In this document: piece after piece, positions 46,386 through 58,349 of the stretch
Position numbering within the stretch: the first letter of the stretch is position 1
Layout: every line of letters starts with the position of its first letter
Source: Paralvinella palmiformis
Taxonomy: Eukaryota > Annelida > Polychaeta > Terebellida > Alvinellidae
Direction of reading: 5' to 3'
Length of the DNA stretch: 64,000 nucleotides
Assembly (NCBI GenBank): GCA_025642065.1
Contig: JAODUP010000467.1
Coordinates: forward strand, 15,001 to 79,000
Made by a program: the position numbers and the translations under genes
Notes under the pieces: model-generated
Databases searched by the model: none
What the model saw: only the letters and a program-made list of their open reading frames with translations
What the model was told of the DNA's origin: nothing

Positions 46386-47530
46386 GTCACCTTTGAACCC
46401 TTCTCCTTGATGCCAAAGGAACATTCTAGATGTTTCAGTACTGTTGGATGCTAGATTACATCAAAAGCTATAAAACATCAATCATCACATCAAAAACTGG
46501 CAATAAATCAAGCATAAGTAATGCGTGGATACTTTATCAAGAGCCTCGGCAATGTCATATTGCACTTTCAAGATTGAAGTTTCTTTTCAATAACCTCTAC
46601 GATAAGCACACTGATAACTGTCATGAATATAATTCTGCTGGAAGTGATATTACTTACGATTTGCTACTCGTTTTTCAATACGTTTTGATAATGAATGAAG
46701 ATTAGATATTGCATGATCTTTCTTCCTACCTTCCATATGCAACACATATCTCTTAAGTCGCGGTTTGTGATAGTTTTAAAAAAAACGCCATCACTGACTC
46801 AGACATTGATCTTTTGATAGTGGCTGTTATCAGTGGCATATATTGATCCACACATTTCTTCAAAAGCCAAGTGGACAATGAATCCATGGAACATGACTTA
46901 TTTGAACACTTGGATATTATCTCTTTGAACGTAACTTCAGGACCTGGGGAATAATTTGAACATTTTCCCATTAAACGTAATATCTGCATCTAATGAGATA
47001 TTTCAGATATAATTTAGGGAATCAGAAATGATTTTACTCCAAATGATTGTTTCTTTCCTCATGAAGAAATAGCTTAACCTATCAAGTAGGACTTCAGCAG
47101 AGGCAAATGTGGAAGATTTACATTTGACCTATTTGCCATCAATACCTAGTTAATTTAAGGAGTGTCTTTTTACCTTTTTCCCATTCCTCTACCTTTATGT
47201 AATAGAACCACTTCTATTCCTTGAATAGTAGTGATTTCAGTTTTACATTTATCCCTGTAAATTTGCGCTATTATACTTAATATTGTACTAAAATGCACTA
47301 TAATGGAAGTTTAGCGCCCGGTTTTCTCTGCTTTCTTCCGACTTTTCTTAGCAGATATAAGCCTATCAGAGTACCAAGCAATTTCTGGTATCAACGTTAT
47401 GATCATTCAACAAGAGGGAGCATAGTTATTAATGATACTTTGGACAGCTTTATTATTGGCTTCAACCAGCTCATCAATTGATTCCATATATTTGCCCAAG
47501 TGTTGCGACGACTATAAATTCTCGATAACC
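46386..47530 (-). pseudogene. L2/CR1-group LINE copy E (C/D family), inverted
   Basis: Reverse complement aligns with LINE C 21990-22690. On the minus strand, 46753-46989 encodes EVTFKEIISKCSNKSCSMDS then LSTWLLKKCVDQYMPLITAT, the N-terminal RT block (DxxPTWLLKEC-type). 46400-46640 matches the GTGCTTATCGTAGAGGT and AAAGTGCA segments of C. 47100-47500 matches its spacer (GCTCCCTCTTGTTGA, CTGCTAAGAAAAG). Stops and indels throughout; the catalytic half is missing. The open frame on the plus strand at 46430-46705 is antisense to it. Confidence 0.82.
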
Positions 47531-48198
47531 TTATGACAAGATATGTTATGCATGTCATTTTCTTCATATGCAATCGGGATTGTCTATATAAATGACTAAC
47601 TGTATGACCAGATGAGTCTCTAAAGATTTATTTTTCTTGCTACTGAGACAAGTGTCATATGGAGAAGGAACACCTGCTGTGATGTAACTCGATTCTCTAG
47701 ACATTATCAAACCTAGTGTGTGGCTTCATTCTTGCACCATTGACATGCTAATTCAATCTGTCTAAATTTAATATATATCCAATCCTACGCGCTTCTACAT
47801 CATTCTTGTCATCCACATATAAATTTAAAACACCAGGGGATCGTTTTACTAAGAATAACCCCCAAGTTAGGGGTTCCATAAAACCTTTACCCTAGCTCTA
47901 ATCTTCCCCGAAGTGCTCGGGAAATTTCTAAACACCGTTTCACTAAGGATCCTCTAAGGACTTAGGGAGGGAGACCCCCAACATTTGGGGAGATATTTCG
48001 TGCATTTTCAATCTTTGCGAGAGATCTATCAGTCATACTGACTAGTACTAGTAGTAGTGTTGTAGATCTACCTTAGCACAGGCATAGAACCCCTATTACA
48101 TCTACTAGTATTAAGCAATTTTCCTTAAAAATCGTTTATTAATTCAACTGTGATTTTTAACACTTAAGCTTAATTCTAAACCATTAATTCTAAACGGT
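47531..48198. other. Unassigned, with CGTTTCACTAAG-type repeats
   Basis: 47840-47990 has GATCGTTTTACTAAGAATAA and ACCGTTTCACTAAGGATCCT, each followed by CCCC/TTAGGGG words. It may be a degraded non-autonomous element. 47531-47830 may include more of LINE E upstream sequence. Confidence 0.35.
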
Positions 48199-48560
48199 TG
48201 GTTTTGGTTTTGTTGTTCGGGGAGAATCCCCAGGCTGTCGCTTAATCAGCACAGCCTCTATGTTAGGGTGGTTGAGAACCTCCTCCCCCACCACTCACAG
48301 AGGAGCAGTACGGAAATATGGAACCAAAATACCCTGAGGGTGGTCACTGCCAGAGTGTTTTACGTCCTCAGGGGGTTTTTAACGTCCCCCTTTATTTTAA
48401 ATAATTCAGTGGAGACGGCAGCGCCATTTAACGTGGTCAGCCACCCACGATGTAGTGAGCCGAGAAATTAATCCCTGGAAAAGTTTCGACCCCACCGGGT
48501 TCGAACCTGCGACCGTTGGCACTAAGTGCTGGGTGCTTCACCGCTAAGCCACCGGAGCTC
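48199..48560 (-). mobile_element. SINE-3, inverted copy
   Basis: Reverse complement of 43489-43850 with scattered differences. Box A GGCTTAGCGGTGAAGCACCC and box B GGTTCGAACCC (plus strand GGGTTCGAACC at about 48499) are intact. The tail is AACAACAAAACCAAAACC. It lies directly 5' of LINE H. Confidence 0.92.
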
Positions 48561-48574
48561 ACTAATATCGACGG

Positions 48575-48990
48575 TAAATTTGAATCAATATTGATGGAGG
48601 TTCACTCAAAAACCGTTAATTGTACCTTTGGTGAAATATACCGAGTTCCTAATACGAGATAAATATTATCGATTAGTTACTATAAAACGATTTTAAATAA
48701 ACTCCAACATATTAAAAAAGACATTTTGTTGGGAACCGATCAAGGTTTCGACAATCTAAAATATAAAAATCAAGCACATATTTCTGAGTTGATGGATCTT
48801 TTCCTAAATGCAGGCTTCTTACCTACAATTAAAAAGCCAACAAGAATAACGCATAGTATGGCCACTCTTATTGACAACACATACATCAAAACAAGTAAAG
48901 AAATTAAATTAGCATCAGGAATAATATTAAATAACATGTCAGATCATTTACCAGTGTTTCTATTTTCCGAAAAATATAAATCCATTTAAT
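48575..48990 (+). pseudogene. Non-LTR retrotransposon endonuclease fragment (LINE H)
   Basis: 48580-48660 encodes FESILMEVHSKTVNCTFGEI then YRVPNTR and a stop. The frame from about 48700 reads KKDILLGTDQGFDNLKYKNQ, LFLNAGFLPTIKKPTRITHS, MATLIDNTYIKTSKEIKLAS and GIILNNMSDHLPVFLF. The SDH motif and the PTRIT...LIDN block mark an exonuclease-endonuclease-phosphatase domain of a LINE. No RT follows, so this is an isolated 5' fragment. Family not the same as copies A-G. Confidence 0.85.
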
Positions 48991-51437
48991 CTTTAAGCAT
49001 AGCAAATTCAATAACAACACATATCAACAAATTAGTGAGGCCTTATGAAAAATGTGTGCGTGTTCATGTGTGTGCGTGTATAATACTTACGAGTCCTTAT
49101 GGATGTTTATTCCGAGATGTGCTAATGAACACCAATAACAGCTAACATATTTAACTGTTCTGCAAACGCTTAATTTGCTGATGCCTTTTGGGGGCGGGCA
49201 ATTTACGAAACATGACCGCCATTGGTAAAGTATCTTAGTGCAACCAAGACTTACAAACATAAATATATGAAGAGCAGTCGTGTTTCTGTTGTATTAATGT
49301 CATAATTCATATTCTATTTAATATCAAGTTGAAATAAAATATTGTAAATATAAATTAAAGTAATCTTTCGTTATTATGTTTTTAAATGTGTATGCATTAC
49401 TTGTGAGTTAGCATATGCAGACACATTAGTTTCTGGAGGACAAAAACAATACATTAATTTACTTTCCTTGCACAAAACACTTCAACGTGGGCACTGCCAT
49501 ATGTTTATCTATATTTTAATCCTATATATAATATATATATCAGTGTTAGTTCCAGTCCACATTTCAGTCAGCGATAATTTACCAAACCAGCTTTGCGATT
49601 AAACATTAACAGCCACATCTATATCTTTACAGACAACATACCGACAAAGGAACCACAATATTTAATAATTATGCAAGGAATCTATGACATACAGGTTACG
49701 AAAATAAATATTCCTTGGAAGGTTTGAAAAAACGAATTTTTTTAAATTAATTCAATTTTTTTGAATTAACAGTGGTGGTATCTACACCGTTTTTTGTTGT
49801 TGTGATAATCACTAACTTTGTGGCTGGCAACACATTTAATGTGTATAAATAACTTTCTGTCGGCTCTGTTTCTCCGTCTAGTAGAACAATGGGTGGGTAC
49901 ACACTGACTTCCCACAAAGCCCTTGTGATATATTCCAGAAAAATAACGATTTATTGCAATAAAGATAAAATCAAAATATCACACCCAGCTCCATATAAAT
50001 GTTCTATTCTGCAAATTTGTGAAGCCAGACTTAACACTCAAATTGCATAAAGCAACATATTTACAGGAAAGGCGTCGTGAATCCGCCAGAGTCAGCTCTA
50101 ACCAGATGCTTATCTCTTGATTAACGTTACATCAAGTAATTTGACAAAAACATAATTCAAAGGCAAGAGACACGATTTTGTAAGATTACTGACCGACATG
50201 CCAGGAAATACGGTAACCCTTTGGCAACAAACTGTGACTAAAGATAGTATGTGATTGTTGAACAGGTTATGTACTAGTATTGGAAATAAGAGCCAGCCCG
50301 AGTACCGGAGGCTGACACTTTTTGAACCGCGTGTGCAAATTTATTAGTTGCAAACCAGATTGGTTTTTTGCTGATTAATATTTTTTCCTCAATGAAGGCG
50401 GAAATAATTTAAAAACTCATTTTTTCAAACCACAAACCCGTTTTTATTTTGTTTTCAAAATGTATTGTTGACCTGAAAAGGCAAGGAATTAAGGCCAAAT
50501 ACCAATAGAATCTCCTCTTTCAACCAACCAGCAATCTTTTTACAGATATGGCTCTGATAGTTTCCCTGAAAATTTAAGTCTCACTCTTGCACATCGTTAT
50601 TTTGGGATTGAACCCCCCCAAAAGAATATATTTTATTTCATGCTGAAATAAAGATGGATGTTTAATAACTAAATCATTAGTTGTTGTTTTGTATTTCACA
50701 TGGTGAAAATAATCTTCTTTATTTCTTGACCTCTGCACACCTACATTTGTAAACCCATTTCCATTGACAATTGCTTATACATTGCCCCCAATGTTTTGGT
50801 GCATGTCCAGCTTGCTTTGCGGTTTCTGGGCTGCTATTCTCTTGCAGCATCTGGGCCGGAAACTTTTCATTAGGACAGAAAACTTTTAGGACTTGCCATT
50901 CCTAGTATCTGATGATTTGTTTAGGGAATTTACAACACTGTATATACATTTTATATATAAAAGGTCAGGCTTTTCATGCAAAGCAAAATATATATTTATC
51001 CATTAAATAAGATACAAAAGGTTGAAATTTCATAGCTTGATAACAGCCACTTTAATTATATTAAATGCAATCATACGTGAGATTGTCATATCTGAAATCT
51101 AGTTAAACTAATTTATATTCTAGATTAATTTCCTTTACTAAACTTAACTAAAGAAAACAAAATTAGTGATGATTATGGTTAGTAAATACGTGAAACCTTT
51201 TAACACATGAACACACAAAGATAATTTAACCACAAGAATATCTATTGAATATAAACAAAATTATAGTATTATTTGTTAATCTATATTACATTATTACCCT
51301 TTATCGATGTCATGAAAAGAAAGCTATTTGTTTCCAAAATAGAAAATATTAAATTAATACTACAGCTAATATAGATACCTGATATCAGCAACATGTTTTG
51401 CTAAATTATGACTTATTTATTTTTTTAATAAAAATAA
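48991..51437. other. Long unassigned AT-rich stretch
   Basis: About 2.4 kb without a gene, microsatellite of size or recognised repeat. A small hairpin TTTATTTCATGCTGAAATAAA lies at about 50631-50651. 49530-51400 contains no open frame over 60 codons. Confidence 0.5.
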
Positions 51438-51709
51438 GCCTCTTTGGCCACATGGGTAGATCGTGAGACTCTTTATCTATGGCTAATGTCATTCAGAGAG
51501 GGAGGTCGCAGGTTCGCCCCTCGGCCGTGGCACTATAGTAGGGGAGTTTTTCATCCAACCAGGCAACTGGCAAGGTTTTCTCCACCGAAAATGCCATTTG
51601 TCTAAATTCTAAATTTAATTATAATTAGTCTCCTTGGTGAAGCTGTAAATTACAGATCATTAGTGTCTCCCTCATTTGAGGTTGCCAGCCACATAAAAAC
51701 CATTTCGGC

Positions 51710-51720
<11 letters not shown>
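51438..51720 (+). mobile_element. SINE-4, near-complete copy
   Basis: tRNA-like head GCCTCTTTGGCCACATGGGT (box A) and GGTTCGCCCCTC (box B, about 51512). Body with TTTTTCATCCAACCAGGCAA, AAGGTTTTCTCCACCGAAAA, GTCTCCCTCATTTGAGGTTG and CATTTCGGCC before an ATT tail. Shares the CGGCCGTGG and TTTCATCCAACCA words with the fragments at 55140 and 59211. Confidence 0.85.

Positions 51721-51750
<30 letters not shown>
51713..51750. repeat. (ATT)n SINE tail
   Basis: About 12 ATT units continuing the SINE-4 3' end. Confidence 0.95.
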
Positions 51751-51751
<1 letters not shown>

Positions 51752-52155
51752 GCAATCAAAGAAGAGAGCGAAAAATGTATGAACTAATTTAAATCATTCG
51801 TATGTTGCCAATACATTGTCTTAAGAGTCATACTAGACAATATTTATATAGGAATACAAAACACAATATTTTTCAATTGAAAGAAATAAAGAAACTATAG
51901 AAATAATCCACGTTTTAGTGGTTATTATCGATCATAAATAATCAATAATTATCATTTTCGACTTCTAAGAAAGAAAGAATACAAATTATGTTGATACTGT
52001 AAAAATGAATATATTATGTAAAATAATCTGATTTTATATTTCATCATATTTTAAATGATTAACTTAAGTACGGTAAAGAAGGGATAGTCTATGTATTGGC
52101 TTAGTTAGAGTCTTTCTTGTTAACAACATTAAGGCTAAAATTGCTTCAATACAAT
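51751..52155. other. Unassigned stretch
   Basis: No feature recognised. Confidence 0.4.
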
Positions 52156-52700
52156 GAAAGGGTTGGTAATGAGTAGATCGTACTATTTTCTGGATTTATA
52201 TCATTATGAGGGATTTGACCCAATCGGGGTTTGGTATTTTGTGCACTGAAATAACGCGTTTTCTGGCATGAACACGTACTCAAAGTCCAGACAAAGAGGA
52301 ACAGGGAGATATTTATTAGTTTTAAAGCCCACGTTTCTGATATATGGGCCACAATAACCCGTCAACATTTAATAACTGTCAATTCTATATAAAGCTTTAG
52401 TACACATAACGCCTCAAGTCTCTGTCTGATTTATCCATTCATACATACATACATACATAGGAACCCATAGATCAGCAAACATACGGGGGTGGGACTTATA
52501 GGAAGTCAAGTAGGCATACAAAAATAGAAGTAGAGAAACAGAGAGAATATGTAAACAATTACGTAAACACATTAAGTCAAAAGAGTCACAATCGCTGCAT
52601 CAGTCACAGGTGACTATTATGTAAATATCTAGCCAAATTCTGGGAGAGCTGGTCATGATTCGCAATTACAAATAATCCATGGCACCTTCTTGGCATCAAC
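52156..52700 (-). repeat. Dispersed repeat R3, copy 2 (inverted)
   Basis: Reverse complement of 6430-6925 over AAGTCCAGACAAAGAGG, GCCCACGTTTCTGATATATG, ATAACCCGTCAACAT, (CATA)n and ATAGGAAGTCAAGTAGGCAT. 52165-52220 also resembles 2335-2390. No coding content. Confidence 0.7.
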
Positions 52701-53534
52701 ATGTTATTATTGTAGAAAGTGATCGGTTTAGCACTTTATAATATGATGGCTTGATGGTAGATGGATGTTGATGTTGTTAAAGTAATAAACAATTTGACCA
52801 CTTTTTGCAGTTTGAACTGTATTTTCATGGCGATATCAAGGAGACAGCGAACAGCTGCTTCGACACATATTACTAACATTGTATATTATGTAACTAACCG
52901 AAACCATCTTAGCTTATCTCGAATGGTAACAGGAGGAATAAAATAGTATCAGCAACAGCTGAAATCGTAAATGCTCTAAGAAACGAAAAGTTCTTAGTGA
53001 ACCAGATCTTACACCTATTTCCCACTTATAATTATAATATATCCATAATTGTAAATTGTAATAATGTGATTTATTAAGTAAAATATAGTATTGTACATTA
53101 TATATTTAAAGCAAATTAGCATTAATTAAAGTATTTGAAAGTAGAAAATCTAAATTTACTCATTTCAAATAACATTTACATCCCAATTAAAACATTATGC
53201 AAATTAAAACTACATTATATGTTCATACCTATGGCTATCACATAAAACTGAGCCTCAATTAATTTATGTAATTAACTTTCTCATCACATATTTAATATGG
53301 CCGTTCTAGTAACATCGTGGTTAGCACACCTCCAGAATCCAAGCAATAAGCCAGCTAGTACATGTATTTCTATCCATTCAGATACTATACTGTTTATAAT
53401 AATATATAGTTTATGTAAAGCTTCCTTATTCAAATAACATCAACAAATATAATGCAGATCTTGATCTGAGAAATAATACTAAATGCTTTGATACAGACGT
53501 GAGAAAACACTATAAACATATGAAACAACAAAAC

Positions 53535-53584
<50 letters not shown>

Positions 53585-54329
53585 TCATTAATGAATATTC
53601 ATTAATGATAAATCATACAAAACGATTTGAAATATGAAATATGTTCTGAAAGTTCAAAATTCATTCATATTTTTGCTAATCCTTACCAAATATCACAACA
53701 TATTGCTGAAATTTCTAGAAACTGTTAATTCAGACTATATAAGAGTTTGAATTAGCTTCCTTTTTACCTTATCCATCGGATAATATTCAAACCATTTTGA
53801 TTATATCTCTGCATTACAAATTTTACTTATACTGTTTTATCTCATTGGTGTTGCCAGAAATTACTCTTCAAAATCTTATGTTATCTTGTACATTATGATA
53901 TAGTGGCAAAGAAATTTCATTAAAGTTCCAAAATTACATAAAACCAATAGCGTACTAATTGCAAGTTTCATGACGTTTTTCACCTTCAGCAATGTCAGTT
54001 TACATTGTCAACGACTTTGCTGACTACTCTCAACAATGTTATACCCGAATGCATCTTGCGTGTTTCTACCAGATCAATATATATAGAACGATGTCGCACT
54101 TAGTAAATCATTTACATTATCAGGTACATTTCTTTTTTAGTTCATGTCGTTCGTGTAAAGTATTTGTAACTATATGAGAAATTATCAATGTGCCAGGTTT
54201 TCCACAGACTTTCATAGGTCAGTGCAGCTGATTGTTAATATAGCGGGGATGTGGATAAGGTGATGATAAATGGTATCAAAATGCGTCTACGACAAAGTGA
54301 AATCTCCGAAAACGGCTTACAGACACGGG
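52701..54329. other. Unassigned stretch with one (TA)n tract
   Basis: (TA)n at 53539-53578, then ATTCATTAATGAATATTCAT, a locally palindromic repeat. Frames at 52761-52946 and 53992-54177 are not recognised. Confidence 0.45.
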
Positions 54330-55139
54330 ACGACCGGCATAATTATCAACATGCGAGATGTTCACAGATGAATATAGATCCGTATAGCTAAGTGATAATT
54401 AGACGGAACAAATTAAGGTTACAATAAATGAGATTAAAATGGTACCTCTGACAACAGCTTCTTGACAGTGGACCATCATTAGGCCTCCAGACTAGTGGCC
54501 TCCCGATGTACAGCTGATCGTTTTATTTACGGACTAACGACTAATTTAGCCGTTAGATCGACCACGGTGTCGTCATCGAGCATAAGATGACCGAACAATG
54601 ATGTCTTATCTAAGACATTTTCAACACTTCAGTAACCAAACTCAATCTGGTCTTAGCCTTATCTGTCTCTTGTGACTTCTCTTAGTCGGTGACCATTGAT
54701 GAACTGTGTATCTGCTCAATAATGACTCGTCTCCTAACAGATGTATCACTCGTTATCGCCACTTCATCGTCCATATCACCAACGAGTTAAAGAACTCGTT
54801 AAAGAGAAAGATTAAATGGAGACGTTAGTTATTTGTTGGAAGAAGAAGTAAACCAAACCTTTGGGTGGATAAACGTGTTACATACACATAATGTACAATC
54901 TGATCCTATCTTCAACAGACTGGGAGGGATACTTTCTTTTATGTTTTATTACTGTTTTATTGGGGGATTAACTGTCATATAACAGGTAGTAATTTAGCAA
55001 GTATTTCGTGAAACTTGTCTCTTTATGTTTGGATAGTATTACTTTGTGGATAATGTTGTTCTTTTATGTCTAGCAAAACCGCAGATACTATGTTAAGTTG
55101 TTTAGATCAAATTTTATATTCTCGTGTTACGATTGTTTT

Positions 55140-55235
55140 AACGCCTCTATGGTTTAGTGAGAGGCCGGAGGCTCGAATCTCGGCCGTGGAACTGTAGTAT
55201 GAAGCATTTTTCATCCAACCAAAATATACCTGAGC
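55140..55235 (+). mobile_element. SINE-4-like fragment in unit 1
   Basis: CGCCTCTATGGTTTAGTGAG (box A-like) and GGAGGCTCGAATCTCGGCCG (box B-like), then TTTTTCATCCAACCA. Also present in unit 2, so it was there before the duplication. Confidence 0.75.
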
Positions 55236-55759
55236 CGTGTCCATTCTAAACGTAACTTTGGCCATCTGACGGGTTTTATTAATATTGTGTTATATTAACA
55301 AATTGGTAAAGAACATATGGCATTACCAAAAAGAGCACAGAGCTGAAAGACAACTGACTAAATGTTATCCATTTAGCGTTCAATGGAGTCCAGTTTCGGT
55401 TAATCAAAGTCCGGATTGCAGAAATCCATTTCACGTTATCGTTCGGCTAATAAACAACAAAGGGATCACGAGCAAGAGATCATTTAACCGTGATTTAACA
55501 CAAACACCATCTTAAATAGGCCGAGTCATCGCATAAATGTGTTATTCGTGGAAGCCAAGTCACTTGTTCAATAATCCTTAAAGCCATAATTATGTTTTAT
55601 TCGTTGCATTTACTCCTCTGTATACTGTTCCCATAATTGAAGTTCAGATGTTTGCTTTGATTGGATCAAGTAAATGTGTCATCCCATTTCGGCTTTATGG
55701 CTTCGCTTTTGTCACATCCTGTATTGCCTCAGTTAATAATACTCTTACTGCTGATGTTG

Positions 55760-55820
55760 CTCCTACTACTACTATTACTACTACTACTACTATTACTACT
55801 ACTACTACTACTACTACGGC
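55760..55820. repeat. (TAC)n microsatellite, unit 1
   Basis: CTACTACTACTATTACTACT-type run, partnered by 59761-59800 in unit 2. The poly-Thr, poly-Leu and poly-Ser frames read from it are artefacts. Confidence 0.9.
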
Positions 55821-55962
55821 TACTACTACCACTTCTACTATTACAACAACGACCATTTATGCTAAACATAATAATAATAACACTTGATGTTGTTAGTGTT
55901 GTTTTTGTCACATCCTTGATTGCCTTAGTTAATAATACTCTTACTGCTGCTGTTGCTCCTCC

Positions 55963-56021
<59 letters not shown>
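55963..56021. repeat. (TTA)n tract at SINE-2 insertion
   Basis: About 20 units directly before the SINE-2 head; the SINE also ends in ATC/ATT repeats (56195-56218). Confidence 0.95.
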
Positions 56022-56210
56022 GGGCGCCTCCATGGTCTAGCGGTAGCGTGCTGGACCACAGATCATAACCACCCGTGTTCGAATCCCGGCGTGGGTATCT
56101 GAAGGTTGTTTCGTCTTTCACTTCGTCTCATTACCTTTGGAAGTCGCTCGGCCCAATTAGTCTACCTGGTGCACAAACGTGGCCGTAAAACATCAATCAT
56201 CATCATCATT
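56022..56210 (+). mobile_element. SINE-2, full-length-looking copy
   Basis: tRNA-like head: GGGCGCCTCCATGGTCTAGC with box A TGGTCTAGCGGTAGCG and box B GTTCGAATCCC (about 56077). Body ATCTGAAGGTTGTTTCGTCT, CGCTCGGCCCAATTAGTCTA; tail GTGGCCGTAAAACATCAATC then ATC repeats. Missing from unit 2. Confidence 0.92.
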
Positions 56211-57499
56211 ATTATTATTGCTAGCACTTCTATTACAACAACAGCCACTTATACTAAACATAATAATACTAACAGTTGATGTTGTTAGTGTTGCTTTTGT
56301 CGATCCAGGAACAATACTTGTGTTTGTTGCTGCTACTCCTCTATGCCTCCTGTTATTACTCCAAACCAATTAGCATATTTGCAGATAATACATGAAGCTA
56401 TCTAGTGTCTCCTGCATTATGTAATAAGAAAGCAATTAATACAGTAAGACATTGCTACATTGTAAGTCACATTAATATCATCAACATTTTGTCACGAAAC
56501 CAACACTTTTGTTTCCACAATCAATTAATTTATCATATTACAAAGTGAAAAACCAACGTGTTTCTATTCTAGAACCATTTGATTGATGGCTGCATTAAAA
56601 AACATTTTCGTGTACTTGATGGTTGGCTAATTGAAAGTAATGACCGAATGTCTTGTGTTGGTAACTTAGTCAGTCAGTCAATCAGTCATTTGACATATTG
56701 ATTGAAGATTCGTACATTCATTAATTCATTTCTAATGCACTCATATAAAACTAATCTGTAATATTCTGTAACAAATCTTTTCCAGGCATGAAGTAATTAC
56801 CCGAAATCATACAATCATACAGATGTAATATTATGCTTCTCAAACATATTGAATTTCATATGTCATACATAATGTTTATATTAACTAGCAACACATTGGG
56901 CTTTATTTCTGATATTACCGTTATATAGGTAAACTATTGAGAGCAATAGCTCAGGTTGTAATGTATTTAAGTAATAGCCAACACAAACACATTGACCTAT
57001 TTTATTTATGTCAGTTTTTGACCCTTCTGTCTATCATCGTATCTTTTTTAGTATGTTTTCTTTACTTAATACAGTTTGATGTATCACTCATTTATGGGCA
57101 ATTATAACACAAACACTAAATATCTAAATAATATGACATTGTATAATATTGGTGTGCGATGAACATGCTTTTTCTCAATAAGGGAACTAATAAAATCATC
57201 TCTCACACCAACCTGTTTTCCGGCATTTTATTACCTAGATCAGGTAAATATTCACTTGGGGATAGTTAATTAAAATGAGGCTTCTCAAACCTCAGCCCTT
57301 ATCAAATTATGCCTTTTAATTGTTATCCCATTGGCGGTCTATATGCAAGTCAAACGACAACACTTCTATATTCGTCTTATTATGCTTTCCCCTCCTCCAT
57401 CGCTACATAAAAAGGGTATCCAATATTAACATATTTATTAAAGACAATATGGACTGAACATCATGAAATAAGAGAAAACATATAACAATAACATCTGCT

Positions 57500-57537
57500 A
57501 CACACATAAAAACACACACATAAACACACACACACTA

Positions 57538-57582
<45 letters not shown>

Positions 57583-57604
57583 CACATACACACACACACA
57601 CACG
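57500..57604. repeat. (CA)n(GCAC)n microsatellite, unit 1
   Basis: CA-rich start, (GCAC)n 57540-57570, (CA)n to 57603. Partner in unit 2 is 60967-61044, with fewer units. Confidence 0.95.
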
Positions 57605-57769
57605 GTGCTGTCGTTTGACAACAAATATGCAAATATTTAAATAACACAGCATACCTTAGAAACTGTCGGATTTCCTCAGGTGTCCATGTGGTGTGTCTAT
57701 AGATTACAAATTAGTTGATTACATACAAATGTACAACCAGTTGAAATAATAAATCTGGCAAACACCAAA

Positions 57770-58312
57770 TATAGACTGACTCTCGATGAAAGCATTTTTG
57801 TTGATGGCTTAAGGTTGAAAAGATCCATTTTAATTACCAAATCGTGACGGAAAGAAACTATTCTATTTGGTGACTTACCATGTTCAGGTAGTGAGTTCCA
57901 TAGATTAGGGACAGCAACTGAAAAGGCACGAATTTCATAGACATTGGTAAAGAGTTTTAAAATGATGCGAGAGTGAACAGGGAGTCAATGAAGAGATTTC
58001 AGTAGTGGCACAAAATGAGAACACCGAGGGGACCGTGTGACAACCCTAGATAAGCAGTTCCGAACACACTGAAGTTTTAGAATATCCTTAGATGCGAGGT
58101 AATAAAGAAGAGAGTTGCAGTAATCAATCATGTCTATTGTTTGTTATCCAGCCAGAGATACCACTGAGACAGTCACCTAGTTGTGTAAGATAAAGATCTG
58201 TGTTTTTGCTGAAGATAAAGGTTTGTATACTTGCGTGTCATCTGCATATAAATGATGGTCTAATTTATGGGTTGAATAAGTGAGTTTAGTGGTATGGTAT
58301 ACAGAGTAAAGA
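57770..58312 (-). pseudogene. LINE G partial copy (unit 1)
   Basis: On the minus strand: HKLDHHLYADDTQVYKPLSS (58200-58290) with an intact YADD, then a jump to the C-terminal region with LLKSLHWLPVHSRIIFK (about 57960-58025) and FSVAVPNLWNSLPEHGKSPN (about 57880-57940). It ends at the duplication breakpoint, so everything upstream of the YADD block is missing. L2/CR1 group by motif order. Confidence 0.85.
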
Positions 58313-58349
58313 TACCCCCAACAGAAGTTCACGAGCAATGGACCACCGG
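58313..58349. other. Junction between duplication units
   Basis: About 40 bases with no partner in either unit (ACCCCCAACAGAAGTTCACG and following). Confidence 0.7.

Larger units (their letters stand above)
54330..58312. repeat. Tandem segmental duplication, unit 1
   Basis: Starts near CGGCATAATTATCAACATGC and ends in LINE G at GTATGGTATACAGAGTAAAG. It aligns along its length with 58350-61728; by eye most bases agree, the agreement being highest at 56750-58290. It is longer than unit 2 because of a second TTGATGTTGTTAGTGTTG block with (TTA)n and SINE-2 (about 55900-56290) and about 90 bases at 56380-56500. Confidence 0.9.

Noticed and set aside
46430..46705. 91-codon plus-strand frame as a gene
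   Set aside because: It is antisense to the LINE E segment matching LINE C.
55648..56121. Poly-Thr, poly-Leu, poly-Ile and poly-Ser open frames
   Set aside because: Produced by (TAC)n and (TTA)n microsatellites in all frames.
57461..57652. CRISPR-like or satellite array from the regular GCAC units
   Set aside because: It is a simple tetranucleotide microsatellite without spacers.
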